A stretch of 15,806 nucleotides of DNA. Origin: Bacillota bacterium (GTDB taxonomy: Bacteria; Bacillota; Sulfobacillia; Sulfobacillales; Sulfobacillaceae). Below the pieces are notes generated by a model. It was not told the DNA's origin and searched no databases. It was given only the letters and a program-made list of their open reading frames with translations. The stretch spans positions 1 to 15,806 of the forward strand of contig JAMDDZ010000101.1 of assembly GCA_023488565.1 (NCBI GenBank), given 5' to 3'. The position numbers and the translations under genes are program-made. This document shows, one piece after another, positions 1 through 7,394 of the stretch (its first letter is position 1; every line of letters begins with the position of its first letter).

Positions 1-404
1 TGCACCCGGGTATTGGGAATTTCGACAAAATTGCATACATTGATCGCGATGGCCGGATAAAGTGTGTGATACGTCGCACTTTCGTGTAATTGACTTTCGT
101 AAAGCTTGCTCCAATAATAGAGACTCCGCTCCCGGATTTCCCCAGTGTTACGAATTTGGATTTCGATATTGATCAGGGACTGCGATTCGGTGCGGGCCCG
201 AATGTCTAAGACCGACATTTTATCCGTCCAGGCGTCTTTCTCAATAAACGGGTTGAGGATGTGTACAGACGTTACGCGGGGCGCGTCCGCATCCTCAAAA
301 ATGCCATTGAGAAACGCGATGAGGATATCGGTGCGCTGTTCATCGCCAAACAAGCGTTTAAAGAGAAAATCGACCAAAGGACTTAAGAGCACCTCGTCGG
401 GCAA
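1..404 (-). CDS. Rpn family PD-(D/E)XK nuclease / transposase-like protein, N-terminal part (cut by window edge)
   Basis: Reading the minus strand from a TTG at 404 gives an open frame of 134 codons that runs off the window start. A GGAGGTG ribosome binding site sits 7 bases before this TTG, which decides the start. The N-terminus (SPLVDFLFKRLFGDE, residues 8-22) is the typical opening of the Rpn / PDDEXK_2 family. The nuclease core is visible as Asp67 (in VLDIRA) followed by Glu81-x-Gln83 (in NIEIQIR), and then the usual RxxxYYWSKLYxxQL stretch at 91-106. Members are DNA endonucleases linked to RecA-independent recombination and often annotated as transposases; they tend to occur in many scattered copies. 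The C-terminus and any downstream signal lie outside the window. It is transcribed away from the sporulation cluster. Family assignment is fairly sure; its activity is not known. Confidence 0.82.
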   Translation of the reverse strand, partial: MPDEVLLSPLVDFLFKRLFGDEQRTDILIAFLNGIFEDADAPRVTSVHILNPFIEKDAWTDKMSVLDIRARTESQSLINIEIQIRNTGEIRERSLYYWSKLYESQLHESATYHTLYPAIAINVCNFVEIPNTRV

Positions 405-430
405 TGCGCCACACCTCCTCTCTATGCTCT

Positions 431-436
431 ATTGTA
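431..436 (-). promoter_or_regulatory. Possible -10 box for the Rpn-type gene
   Basis: On the minus strand TACAAT lies about 27 bases upstream of the TTG start at 404, which would give a very short leader containing the GGAGGTG site. No convincing -35 hexamer is found 16-18 bases further upstream, so this is weak. Confidence 0.25.
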
Positions 437-1013
437 CCCAGTTGTTCATAAATGCGATAGGGGGCGTTTGTGCTTTCCTCGCTGTGCGTTAGCAGTGATG
501 GTGATGTATTGAGGCATGGCCTGGGTTTCCGTAAGCTTTCAGGTCCAGGATCTTCTCACCATGCTGGCATCGCTGTGATATTAAGGTACCGCTCAATGAG
601 CTCTTGGCGGAAAGCGAATGTGCGTGAAGAGCCAGTGTACAGGCAGACCCTCTAAGAGCAATGGACGAGCCAAATAACTGGCAAAGGAGGATCTCATCGG
701 CAAGGTATCTTCCGAACGCGATGAGATGTTCAAAAAAGAACCCGTCCATGGTAGGGGTGTCAAGGATTTTATGCGACCCCAGATTTTATAGGGGATCGCG
801 GACCAGGTCTTCGAAAGAAATTTTGCAAAGATTTCTTCCCGATTTTGAATCCGGGCGGTCCATTTCCGGTTCCTTTCCCGGGCGGCCAAATAGAGTATTT
901 TGAAGGGGACCTCATCATTTGGAAACTGGGTAACTCGTGATTGCTTCAGTTGTTGATCAATCTGGCAATACGAACGACTATTAAAATCTGATAAAATAAC
1001 CAACGAAGCAGCC
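437..1013. other. Region without a supportable gene
   Basis: About 580 bases between the divergent Rpn-type gene and the M16 peptidase gene. Short frames exist on both strands, but none has a ribosome binding site with a plausible start and none resembles a family I know. On the minus strand several frames carry short protein-like stretches that switch frame at stops, such as FRQELIERYLNIT (from about 628 down to 590), ISFEDLVRDPL (about 824 to 792) and MDGFFFEHLIAFGRYLADE (749 to 693). This may be a decayed gene, but could be chance. No tRNA, rRNA or clear intrinsic terminator is seen. Confidence 0.4.
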
Positions 1014-2297
1014 ATGGACTTGGCGGGAAAGCAGGGAGTACGCATCGACTATTTGATGAAATTGCCTCAAGGACTTACCGTTGCCTACGATGACCATGGA
1101 TCTTTAGGTACCATGGCCATTGGTATTTTTATTGGTGCCGGATCGCGGGACGAGGGACCGGAACAGGAAGGCGCAGCACATTTTCTAGAACACTTAGCGT
1201 TTAAAGGGGCAGGAGACCACAACAGTCGCCAAATTGCTGAATTGATGGATGGGCTGGGTGGAGAAGTCAATGCCTATACAACACGCGACTACACCTGTTT
1301 TTATGCCAAGGTGCTATCTCCCATGGCGTTGACGGCATGGGAACTGTTGTGGGATTTGGTGCGGAACCCATGGCTTGCGGAAGGGGATTTGGACCGTGAG
1401 CGCAATGTGGTCCAAGAAGAATTGCTGGAAGCCTGGGACGATGTCGAAGACCGTTGTGAAATGGCTTATATGCAGTCGTTGTATCAGGATCACCAGATGA
1501 CTCATGATATTTTGGGCACGCCCGAAACCATTAAAGGTCTATCTTGGGACACCATAAAATCTTTCTACCGTCAGCACTATACTCCAGCAAATATGCTAGT
1601 GGCAATTGCTGGTGAAGGCACTATGGCTTTGTTAGAGAACATCCGTAAGTTAGACAACATAGTCGGGGGAGAAGCCCCAAGTCGGTTAAAGCCGGTGCCG
1701 GCGCCCTCTCACGTCCATTACCACCATAAGGCCGAACAGTTGCAGATACTCTTGGGAGCGCCGGCGCCTTTGCTGACTCAAGATGAGTATCCTGCGGCTC
1801 TTTTGCTATCTACGCTGCTAGGGGGTCAGAACAGTTCGCGGTTATGGCAGCGGCTCCGAGAAACCGAAGGACTTGTATATACGGTGTCGACCGGGTACAA
1901 CGCCCAAGCCGATTGGGGGGAGTTGTCAATCCACATGGCCTTGAACCCAGGATCGTTGGCATCGGCCTTATCAGCGACAAAGTCTGAGGTGGAGCAATTC
2001 ATTGCTCATGGGCCAGAGGCTCATGAGGTGCAGCGGGCACTGGCACAATTAACCACCAGTTTGGCCTTTACCCGAGAAACCCCCGACGGCAGAATGTTTC
2101 GGCTTGGACGGTATGGGCTATTGGGACAAGTTCCTCAAAGTGGGGACTTGTTGTTGGACCAGTTAACACGGGTGACACCGCGACAAGTGCAAACGTTGGC
2201 CGAAACGCTGTTTGGCGATTGGTCTCGGGTAGCCGTGGGCACTGCAGGAAACTTGCCGCGAGAATGGCGCAACCTTCGTGATTTTCTTATCAATTAG
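1014..2297 (+). CDS. mlpA: M16 family zinc peptidase (MlpA/YmxG-like)
   Basis: A 427-residue insulinase/mitochondrial-processing-peptidase-type protein. The inverted zinc motif HFLEH is at residues 56-60, and the third ligand is one of the glutamates 135/136 in ERNVVQEEL about 75 residues later. The C-terminal half has the M16 pattern SSRLWQRLRETEGLVYTVSTGY (about 275-296). The length fits the single-domain-pair bacterial enzymes such as B. subtilis MlpA (YmxG), which lies at the same place next to ymxH and spoVFA. Such enzymes degrade or trim peptides; MlpA has been linked to control of extracellular protease production. The start is uncertain: the ATG at 1014 has no good ribosome binding site, and an in-frame ATG at 1056 (MKLPQGLTV) matches where homologues begin, but the GGGAG at 1034-1038 is too far from it. 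The gene is followed by dUTPase after 21 bases. Confidence 0.88.
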   Translation: MDLAGKQGVRIDYLMKLPQGLTVAYDDHGSLGTMAIGIFIGAGSRDEGPEQEGAAHFLEHLAFKGAGDHNSRQIAELMDGLGGEVNAYTTRDYTCFYAKVLSPMALTAWELLWDLVRNPWLAEGDLDRERNVVQEELLEAWDDVEDRCEMAYMQSLYQDHQMTHDILGTPETIKGLSWDTIKSFYRQHYTPANMLVAIAGEGTMALLENIRKLDNIVGGEAPSRLKPVPAPSHVHYHHKAEQLQILLGAPAPLLTQDEYPAALLLSTLLGGQNSSRLWQRLRETEGLVYTVSTGYNAQADWGELSIHMALNPGSLASALSATKSEVEQFIAHGPEAHEVQRALAQLTTSLAFTRETPDGRMFRLGRYGLLGQVPQSGDLLLDQLTRVTPRQVQTLAETLFGDWSRVAVGTAGNLPREWRNLRDFLIN

Positions 2298-2318
2298 GTT
2301 TGTCTGGAGGCAGTAATC

Positions 2319-2702
2319 ATGGACCATACAGATAAATTGGAAACGGTATTTGCCTGGCAGCAAAAATTTAACCAAAAAGTTCGCGAGGAAAGACACCTGG
2401 ATTTTGACCAAAGCACTTGGGTCCAGAAAATGGGCTTGGCGCTCATGGTGGAACTGGGAGAAGTGATGGACGAAGCCCAATATAAGTGGTGGAAGAATCC
2501 AAAACCGATGGATATGGCTAAGCTTCACGAAGAATTGGTCGACGTGTTTCATTTTTTTATCAGCATGTGTCTTGATGCGGGTCTAGATGCCCAGGGGCTA
2601 TATAATGGTTATATGGAGAAGAACCGGGAAAATTTTCGTCGTCAAGAAGGGCTTTCGGCCAAACCAGGTTATGCGGTATCGGAATCAAATTCCTTCGAAT
2701 GA
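2319..2702 (+). CDS. Dimeric all-alpha dUTPase / MazG-like nucleotide pyrophosphohydrolase
   Basis: A 127-residue all-helical protein of the dUTPase_2 (dimeric dUTPase, MazG-related) type. The metal-binding helices are clear: E45-LG-E48 with E52 in the first, then E72-LV-D75 in the second, in the pattern VELGEVMDEAQYKWW and LHEELVDVFHFFISM. The later helix NGYMEKNRENFRRQEG is also typical. The expected reaction is hydrolysis of dUTP, or a related nucleoside triphosphate, to monophosphate and pyrophosphate, keeping uracil out of DNA and supplying dUMP. A GGAGG site 8 bases before the ATG supports the start. It lies 21 bases after the M16 gene and 42 before ymxH, so it is probably cotranscribed. 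The substrate cannot be fixed from sequence: dUTP is the likeliest, but other MazG-type substrates are possible. Confidence 0.85.
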   Translation: MDHTDKLETVFAWQQKFNQKVREERHLDFDQSTWVQKMGLALMVELGEVMDEAQYKWWKNPKPMDMAKLHEELVDVFHFFISMCLDAGLDAQGLYNGYMEKNRENFRRQEGLSAKPGYAVSESNSFE

Positions 2703-2744
2703 ACGTCTTGTCCCTCTGCATACCCTTAAGGCGGGGGGAGAAAT

Positions 2745-3005
2745 ATGCGATTTACCGAATTGGCGTCTAAAGAAATTATAAACTTAAGCACTGGTGGCAG
2801 AATGGGTCCGCTGGGCGACACCGATTTGGTGATAAATGCGGATACCGGGCAGATTGAATCGATTATCGTGCCATCCCGGGGGCGTCTCAACCGGCAAACT
2901 GAAGAGACCACCATTCCTTGGAATGCGATTCGCCGCGTGGGTCCCGAGGTGTTGATTGTAGATATGGATGAAGCGGGGCCACTTCGACATACTGGTCGAA
3001 ATTAA
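2745..3005 (+). CDS. ymxH: YlmC/YmxH family PRC-barrel sporulation protein
   Basis: An 86-residue protein of the YlmC/YmxH family with a single PRC-barrel-like fold. Typical features are the opening MRFTELASKEIINLSTGGRMG, then D-TDLVIN-TG-IESIIVPSRGR and IPWNAIRRVGPEVLIVD. In B. subtilis ymxH sits between mlpA and spoVFA, matching its position here downstream of the M16 gene. The molecular role is not established; the family is confined largely to spore formers and is thought to be sporulation-linked. A purine-rich GGGGGGAG site lies close before the ATG. The C-terminus ends LRHTGRN, with nothing unusual in length. Confidence 0.9.
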   Translation: MRFTELASKEIINLSTGGRMGPLGDTDLVINADTGQIESIIVPSRGRLNRQTEETTIPWNAIRRVGPEVLIVDMDEAGPLRHTGRN

Positions 3006-3012
3006 CGCGAGG

Positions 3013-3057
3013 CTTTTTATGTCGAAAGCTCATACTATGAGAGCACGGCATAAAAAG
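3013..3057 (+). promoter_or_regulatory. 12-bp RNA hairpin abutting the stress-protein ribosome binding site
   Basis: CTTTTTATGTCG at 3013-3024 pairs with CGGCATAAAAAG at 3046-3057 (11 Watson-Crick pairs and one U-G). Inside it CTCAT (3029-3033) can pair with ATGAG (3037-3041). The right arm covers the first three bases of the AAGGAGG ribosome binding site at 3055-3061 for the gene starting at 3069. It is not followed by a T-run, so it is not an ordinary terminator. A role in translation control is inference. Confidence 0.5.
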
Positions 3058-3068
3058 GAGGCGATGGT

Positions 3069-3551
3069 GTGGAAAAAACAGTGGTTGGCGCATTCCAAGA
3101 CCATCATAGCGCAGAAACCGTGGTTGATGAGTTAAAGCATCGCGGCGTGCCGGAAAAGGACATCTCTCTGGTCGCTCAAGACCATGGCAAAGCCAAAGAA
3201 GGGCACCCAGGCAGCCATAGTGGGATGCATGACTTGTCTTCCGGTATCGGGTGGGGAGGCACCATTGGCGGGGTAACCGGACTTTTGGCCGGCGTGGGAG
3301 CCTTGGCCATTCCTGGCATCGGTCCTATTGTGGCGGCGGGACCACTGGCTGCGACCTTGACTGGGGCAGCGGCGGGTGGTATTGCCGGAGGCTTAATGGA
3401 CTATGGGATACCACGTCAAGAAAGCCGTCAATACGAAGAACGCCTAAAAAAAGGCGATGTATTGCTGATGGTGCGCTCTGACGCCAATGAGGTGGATAAG
3501 GCAAAACGATTGTTTGAACATCACGGTGCCTCCGACATTCACGTGCATTAA
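3069..3551 (+). CDS. General stress protein, YflT-like (heat-induced stress protein family)
   Basis: A 160-residue protein. Residues 1-45 form a small alpha/beta unit with the family pattern VVGAFQDHHSAETVVDELKHRGVPEKDISLV. Residues 58-112 are a long glycine/alanine-rich hydrophobic stretch (GWGGTIGGVTGLLAGVGALAIPGIGPIVAAGPLAATLTGAAAGGIAGGL), which could insert in or lie on a membrane. The end (KKGDVLLMVRSDANEVDKAKRLFEHHGASDIHVH) is the usual closing unit that detects ferredoxin-like repeats in this family. It resembles YflT-type general stress proteins, whose biochemical role is unknown. The GTG start is set by AAGGAGG with 7 bases spacing; an ATG at 3064 is out of frame. The leader carries a hairpin touching this binding site, and a strong inverted repeat follows the stop. 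Confidence 0.82.
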   Translation: MEKTVVGAFQDHHSAETVVDELKHRGVPEKDISLVAQDHGKAKEGHPGSHSGMHDLSSGIGWGGTIGGVTGLLAGVGALAIPGIGPIVAAGPLAATLTGAAAGGIAGGLMDYGIPRQESRQYEERLKKGDVLLMVRSDANEVDKAKRLFEHHGASDIHVH

Positions 3552-3561
3552 GTATGGGCAG

Positions 3562-3596
3562 TCGGGAACTAGTACATACTAGTTCCCGATTTGTAT
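3562..3596 (+). terminator. 13-bp perfect inverted repeat, likely intrinsic terminator
   Basis: TCGGGAACTAGTA (3562-3574) is exactly repeated in inverse as TACTAGTTCCCGA (3577-3589) with 2 bases between, followed by TTTGT. It lies 10 bases after the stress-protein stop. The T-run is short, so efficiency is uncertain; its near-symmetry also allows a protein-binding operator for the aminotransferase gene that starts 35 bases later. Confidence 0.65.
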
Positions 3597-3624
3597 CGTG
3601 GATGTTTTCAAGGAGGGAATGCCG

Positions 3625-4782
3625 ATGCCGGTGTCAGCCCGCGCTCAAGCTTTGCCACCGTACATTTTCGCGCGGATGGAAGATGATATCGATGCCATGC
3701 GCCGAGAAAATCGTTTAGTCGTCGATCTAGGCATTTCCGATCCCGATCTGCCCCCGCCACACGGTGTTGCCGCTGCCTTGGTTCAAGCTGTGGCGGAACC
3801 TGGCAGCTATCGTTATCCGCCTTACGGAGGCATAGACGGGTTGCGTCAACAGGTGGCGGATTGGTATCGCCGACGATTTGCCGTGAACTTGGATCCCGCG
3901 ACCGAGGTGCTGATTACCGGGGGTTCCAAAGAGGCTCTAATCCACGTGGCATTGGCCACTACTGACCCCAAGGATGCGGTGTTGGTGCCGGATCCAGGAT
4001 ATCCCGCATACCATATTCCCAGCGCGCTTTTTGATTTGGAGGAAATTTCGGTTGCGTTGAGACCTGGAAACCATTTTCTGCCAGATTGGACCGAAGTTAG
4101 ACCAGAGCAATGGAAACGGATTCGCTTAGGATATCTAAACTATCCCAATAACCCTACTGGAGTTCTAGCTCCCGACAACTTTTGGCGTCAAACCATTGAC
4201 TTAGCTGCGCGCCATGGATGGACTTTGGTCTCCGATCTTGCTTATGTGGATATTGTCTATCAAGGGCGCGCCCGGTCGGTGATGGAATTCCCTGGCGCCA
4301 AAGATGTGGCCCTAGAAACCCTCACATTTTCCAAAAGTTATAGCATGCAAGGGTTGCGACTGGGAGCTGTGGTTGGCAACGCCAAGATTTTGAAAGCAAT
4401 GTACCGCGTTGAAAGTCAGATTAATGCAGGTGTTTATGTACCAATTCAAACCGCGGGCATTCAAGCTCTCAAGTCAGGGATGGAACCTGAGGTTCTATCT
4501 CAATACCGTAAACGCAGAGATTATGTTGCAGTCCAACTTGCTAGATTAGATTTCCAAGTTCCTCCTCCGCCAGCGACTCTCTACTTTTGGTTGCCGATGG
4601 CTCCAGGCGTTAGCGGTACGCAATTTTCCCGCGCCTTGCTACACAAGGCTGGAGTCGCGCTTACGCCAGGAGCCGCCTTCGGGCCTTCAAGCGACAGGTT
4701 TGTGCGCCTGTCCTTTACTGCCCCCCTATCTATGCTATCCCGTGCTTTTGAAGCCTGGCATCGGGCACTTCCTATTACTTGA
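3625..4782 (+). CDS. dapL: Class I/II PLP aminotransferase, LL-diaminopimelate aminotransferase-like
   Basis: A 385-residue fold-type I aminotransferase. The start is the ATG at 3625, 8 bases after AAGGAGG; the longer frame from GTG 3598 would place that site inside the gene. Seen motifs: VVDLGISDPDLPPP near the N-terminus, YPPYGGIDGLRQQVADWY, GGSKEALIHVALA and VPDPGYPAYHIPSAL in the cofactor and substrate region, YLNYPNNPTG, SDLAYVDIVY, and SKSYSMQGLRLG with PLP lysine Lys237. GSKE-lA plus VPDPGYP and LNYPNNPTG are the pattern of the DapL-related group, which makes LL-diaminopimelate from tetrahydrodipicolinate with glutamate as amino donor. The neighbouring dipicolinate and aspartate-pathway genes fit that role. 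Related enzymes with other amino-acid substrates share these motifs, so DapL is a good guess, not proof. It is separated from upstream genes by a likely terminator and from dpaA by 91 bases. Confidence 0.7.
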   Translation: MPVSARAQALPPYIFARMEDDIDAMRRENRLVVDLGISDPDLPPPHGVAAALVQAVAEPGSYRYPPYGGIDGLRQQVADWYRRRFAVNLDPATEVLITGGSKEALIHVALATTDPKDAVLVPDPGYPAYHIPSALFDLEEISVALRPGNHFLPDWTEVRPEQWKRIRLGYLNYPNNPTGVLAPDNFWRQTIDLAARHGWTLVSDLAYVDIVYQGRARSVMEFPGAKDVALETLTFSKSYSMQGLRLGAVVGNAKILKAMYRVESQINAGVYVPIQTAGIQALKSGMEPEVLSQYRKRRDYVAVQLARLDFQVPPPPATLYFWLPMAPGVSGTQFSRALLHKAGVALTPGAAFGPSSDRFVRLSFTAPLSMLSRAFEAWHRALPIT

Positions 4783-4873
4783 GACCGGGTGGAACCCCAT
4801 TTCGCTTAGCCACGTATAGTGAACAGAAACCAATTCACATATTCGTGCTGAGCCGAGTGGGGAGGCAGCTTTT

Positions 4874-5749
4874 ATGAGACACCGAGTGGTGGTCGCGGGC
4901 GGCGATGCCCGCGATGCCTGGTTATGCCGCTTTTTAGCAGATCAAGAATTTCACGTAGAGTGTTGGGGAATGACTGTCGCTGAAATCGAACCGTTTCAAC
5001 CGCTGCGCCCCGGCCCAGACATCCTCATTGGACCCATGACCGGCATTGGGGAGCGTGGTGTCATGGAAACCATCGAAGGTGAGCAATCGATTACACCCCA
5101 ATTGCTGGCCAAAATGCCGGAAGGTGGCATTGTTGCGGCGGGTCTGATAGCCGCCGATGTTCGTACCTGGGCCCAAGACTTAGGGTTGGTGACGGTTGAA
5201 TACCGTAAACAGCCGATTTTTATGTGGCTCAACGCGGTCCCGACCGCCGAAGGTGCCCTTAAAGCGGCACTAGGTCGTTCCGGTTTTACCGTATATCATC
5301 GTTCTTTTGCTGTCTTAGGATTTGGGCGAGTGGGTTCAGTATTGGCATTGCGGTTGCAAAGTTATGGGGCAAATCCGGAAATATTCGAGCGATCCGAGGA
5401 ACGACGGGCTATGGCGTCGGCATATGGATTTCGCGTCCACCCCCTGGACTCTCGCTGGTGTCCGCCCGTAGACGGCATCTTTAACACCATTCCTCATCCG
5501 GTTTTGACTCCAGAGTGGTTTGAATTAACCGACCCCGCCTGGATTGTCGATTTGGCATCCAAGCCTGGGGGCCTAAGTTTTCACTTGCATGATAAGCCCG
5601 AGTATAGCACTCGTTATGAATCGATTCTGGGAATTCCCGGACAAGTGGCACCCCGCCGGGCGGCGGAAATCATCTGGGAGACGCTTAGTGTTGCGATATC
5701 CGATCGTCAGTTAAGTCCTATCGCCGACACCCAAGAAAGGAGAACGTGA
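4874..5749 (+). CDS. dpaA: Dipicolinate synthase subunit A (SpoVFA)
   Basis: A 291-residue oxidoreductase. The N-terminal domain (1-140) has the DpaA pattern VVAGGDARDAWLCRFL, and the C-terminal Rossmann domain starts with the nucleotide-binding loop GFGRVG at residues 149-154. The later FNTIPHPVLTPEW, DLASKPGG and LGIPGQVAPRRAAEII are characteristic. With DpaB it makes dipicolinic acid from the dihydrodipicolinate-level intermediate of the lysine pathway; the product is loaded as the calcium chelate into the spore core and gives heat resistance. Synthesis takes place in the mother cell. GGGGAGG precedes the ATG by 8 bases. Its TGA is immediately followed by the GTG of dpaB, so the pair is translationally linked. 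In B. subtilis this operon is driven by sigma-K; I could not find a convincing sigma-K promoter in the 91 bases upstream. Confidence 0.95.
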   Translation: MRHRVVVAGGDARDAWLCRFLADQEFHVECWGMTVAEIEPFQPLRPGPDILIGPMTGIGERGVMETIEGEQSITPQLLAKMPEGGIVAAGLIAADVRTWAQDLGLVTVEYRKQPIFMWLNAVPTAEGALKAALGRSGFTVYHRSFAVLGFGRVGSVLALRLQSYGANPEIFERSEERRAMASAYGFRVHPLDSRWCPPVDGIFNTIPHPVLTPEWFELTDPAWIVDLASKPGGLSFHLHDKPEYSTRYESILGIPGQVAPRRAAEIIWETLSVAISDRQLSPIADTQERRT

Positions 5750-6355
5750 GTGACAGTGAGTGGCAAACCGTTATCTGGATTAAAAATTGGATTGGCAATG
5801 GCTGCATCCCATTGCAATTTGCACCGTGCCATCGCTACAATAAAGCAATTGGTGGAGGCTGGTGCTGTCGTCACCCCTATTGTGTCCCCCAGCATTCTTC
5901 ACGTGACGACTCGGTTCGGCACGCCGAATTACTGGAGAGAGCAAATTCAAGAGTCCACGCCTGAAGAAATATTGACGTCGATTCCTGAGGTGGAGCCCAG
6001 CGGACCTAAGCATTGGTTTGATGTGGTCGCTGTGGTGCCTTGCACTGGAAACACATTGGCCAAATTGGCCAATGCTATTAATGATTCCCCGGTGACCATG
6101 GCGGTAAAAGCGCAATTGCGAAATGGCCTTCCGGTGGTATTAGGCATTACCTCCAATGATTTATTGGGGATGAACGCAGCCAATTTAGGCCGTCTGTTAA
6201 CGGCACGCAACATGTACTTTATTCCGTTTGGCCAGGACGATCCAGAAAACAAACCTCGGTCATTGGATGCACATTTGGAACTCATTGTACCAACCATTGA
6301 ACAAGCACTGCGCACTGAGCAAATTCAACCCCTGCTGCGAGACTGGCGGGAATGA
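5750..6355 (+). CDS. dpaB: Dipicolinate synthase subunit B (SpoVFB), flavoprotein-like
   Basis: A 201-residue protein of the flavoprotein (HFCD-like) fold. The N-terminal GLKIGLAMAASHCNLHRAI (10-28) and the central PCTGNTLAKLANAINDSP (from residue 97), followed by VTMAVKAQLRNGLPVVLGITSNDLLGMNAANLGRL and MYFIPFGQDDP, closely match SpoVFB. It is the second subunit of dipicolinate synthase. The GTG at 5750 directly follows the dpaA stop and lies 7 bases after AAAGGAG, which decides this start over a frame-shifted GTG at 5746. The length equals that of known DpaB proteins. asd begins 27 bases later, so one transcript can carry the whole route from aspartate-derived precursors to dipicolinate. Confidence 0.95.
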   Translation: MTVSGKPLSGLKIGLAMAASHCNLHRAIATIKQLVEAGAVVTPIVSPSILHVTTRFGTPNYWREQIQESTPEEILTSIPEVEPSGPKHWFDVVAVVPCTGNTLAKLANAINDSPVTMAVKAQLRNGLPVVLGITSNDLLGMNAANLGRLLTARNMYFIPFGQDDPENKPRSLDAHLELIVPTIEQALRTEQIQPLLRDWRE

Positions 6356-6382
6356 CGGACTTTTTGAAGGAGTGACATATAG

Positions 6383-7381
6383 GTGAGGGAGATACGGGTT
6401 GCCATTCTAGGAGCGACGGGACTGGTCGGCCAAAAAATACTTGAGGTATTGCAAGATCGTAATACGCCAGTAGCTAACATGGTACCCTTGGCGACTGAAG
6501 GTCAAGGACGGAGCATTAGGTTTCGTGACCAATCGATAGCTGTCGAATCGGTGGAGGACATGAATTGGAACCGGGTGGATGTGGCGTTTTTTGCCGCGTC
6601 AAGTGAGGCCAGCGCGTTTCACGCGCCGCGTGCAACTGCGGCCGGGGTGACCGTAGTTGACAAGTCCAGCCATTTTCGCATGGATCCGGAGGTGCCTCTG
6701 GTGGTACCGGAGGTCAATGCGGATGCCATTGGCGACAGCAAGCTGATTGCCAGTCCCAATTGTTCCACCATTCAAATGGTGGTGGCGCTCAATCCGATAC
6801 GGGTTCACTATGGGTTGAAACGCGTGTTGGTTTCCACTTATCAAGCGGTGTCGGGTACTGGTCGTGAAGCGATGACAACCCTGCGTCAGGAAAGCCTGGC
6901 CATGCTTGATGGCCGGCCCGTGACTCCCTCTACCTATTCGCAACCGATAGGCTTTAATGTGCTGGCATATTGTGACAAGTTTGGTGACTTGGATTTTACC
7001 GGAGAGGAATGGAAATTGACTCGGGAAACCCGAAAAATTTTTTCTCAGGCGATTGCAGTATCAGCCACTGCGGTGCGAGTGCCAGTCTATGTGGGGCACG
7101 CCGAGTCCGTTTACATTGAAACCGAAACACCTTTTACCATTGCAGAAATCCGCGAACTTTTGCGACGATCCCCGTCAGTGAAAGTGGTGGATGATCCAGG
7201 ACAGGGCATGGTGCCTACCCCATTGCAGGCGCAAGACCAGGATTTGGTGTTAGTGGGGCGCATTCGTCAAGATCCCTTTGAGCCGCATGGATTGCATTTG
7301 TTCGTCGTAGCCGACAACCTTCGCAAGGGAGCCGCGACTAATGCGGTCCAAATCATTGAATCCTTAAGTGACCGGTTTTGA
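6383..7381 (+). CDS. asd: Aspartate-semialdehyde dehydrogenase
   Basis: A 332-residue enzyme that reduces aspartyl phosphate to aspartate semialdehyde with NADPH, the branch point for lysine, diaminopimelate, dipicolinate, threonine and methionine. The NADP loop GATGLVGQ is at residues 10-17, the catalytic cysteine is Cys127 in SPNCSTIQ, the acid/base histidine is His239 in VPVYVGHAE, and SGTGREA lies between. The GTG start follows AAGGAG with 10 bases spacing. The length is about ten residues short of many relatives but all active-site residues are present. It lies between dpaB (27 bases) and dapG (13 bases), as in B. subtilis, so a sporulation-time supply for dipicolinate is expected. Confidence 0.95.
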   Translation: MREIRVAILGATGLVGQKILEVLQDRNTPVANMVPLATEGQGRSIRFRDQSIAVESVEDMNWNRVDVAFFAASSEASAFHAPRATAAGVTVVDKSSHFRMDPEVPLVVPEVNADAIGDSKLIASPNCSTIQMVVALNPIRVHYGLKRVLVSTYQAVSGTGREAMTTLRQESLAMLDGRPVTPSTYSQPIGFNVLAYCDKFGDLDFTGEEWKLTRETRKIFSQAIAVSATAVRVPVYVGHAESVYIETETPFTIAEIRELLRRSPSVKVVDDPGQGMVPTPLQAQDQDLVLVGRIRQDPFEPHGLHLFVVADNLRKGAATNAVQIIESLSDRF

Positions 7382-7394
7382 CAGGGAGGTAGGC

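Noticed and set aside
950..997. Possible promoter for the M16 gene (TTGATC at 953, TAAAAT at 982 or 992).
   Set aside because: Spacers are 20 bases or more for every pair, outside the usual range.
593..1045. Minus-strand frame of 150 codons crossing the M16 start.
   Set aside because: No binding site, overlaps the M16 gene, and the protein-like segments in this region switch frame, so no single intact gene is supported.
4786..4796. GGGTGGAACCC resembles the T-box core.
   Set aside because: A real T-box needs a long structured leader upstream, but this motif lies just after the aminotransferase stop, and no terminator/antiterminator pair follows.
4811..4850. Possible sigma-K promoter for dpaA (CATATTCGT at 4838).
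   Set aside because: No AC-type -35 element at the right spacing, and the last two bases of the -10 element do not match.
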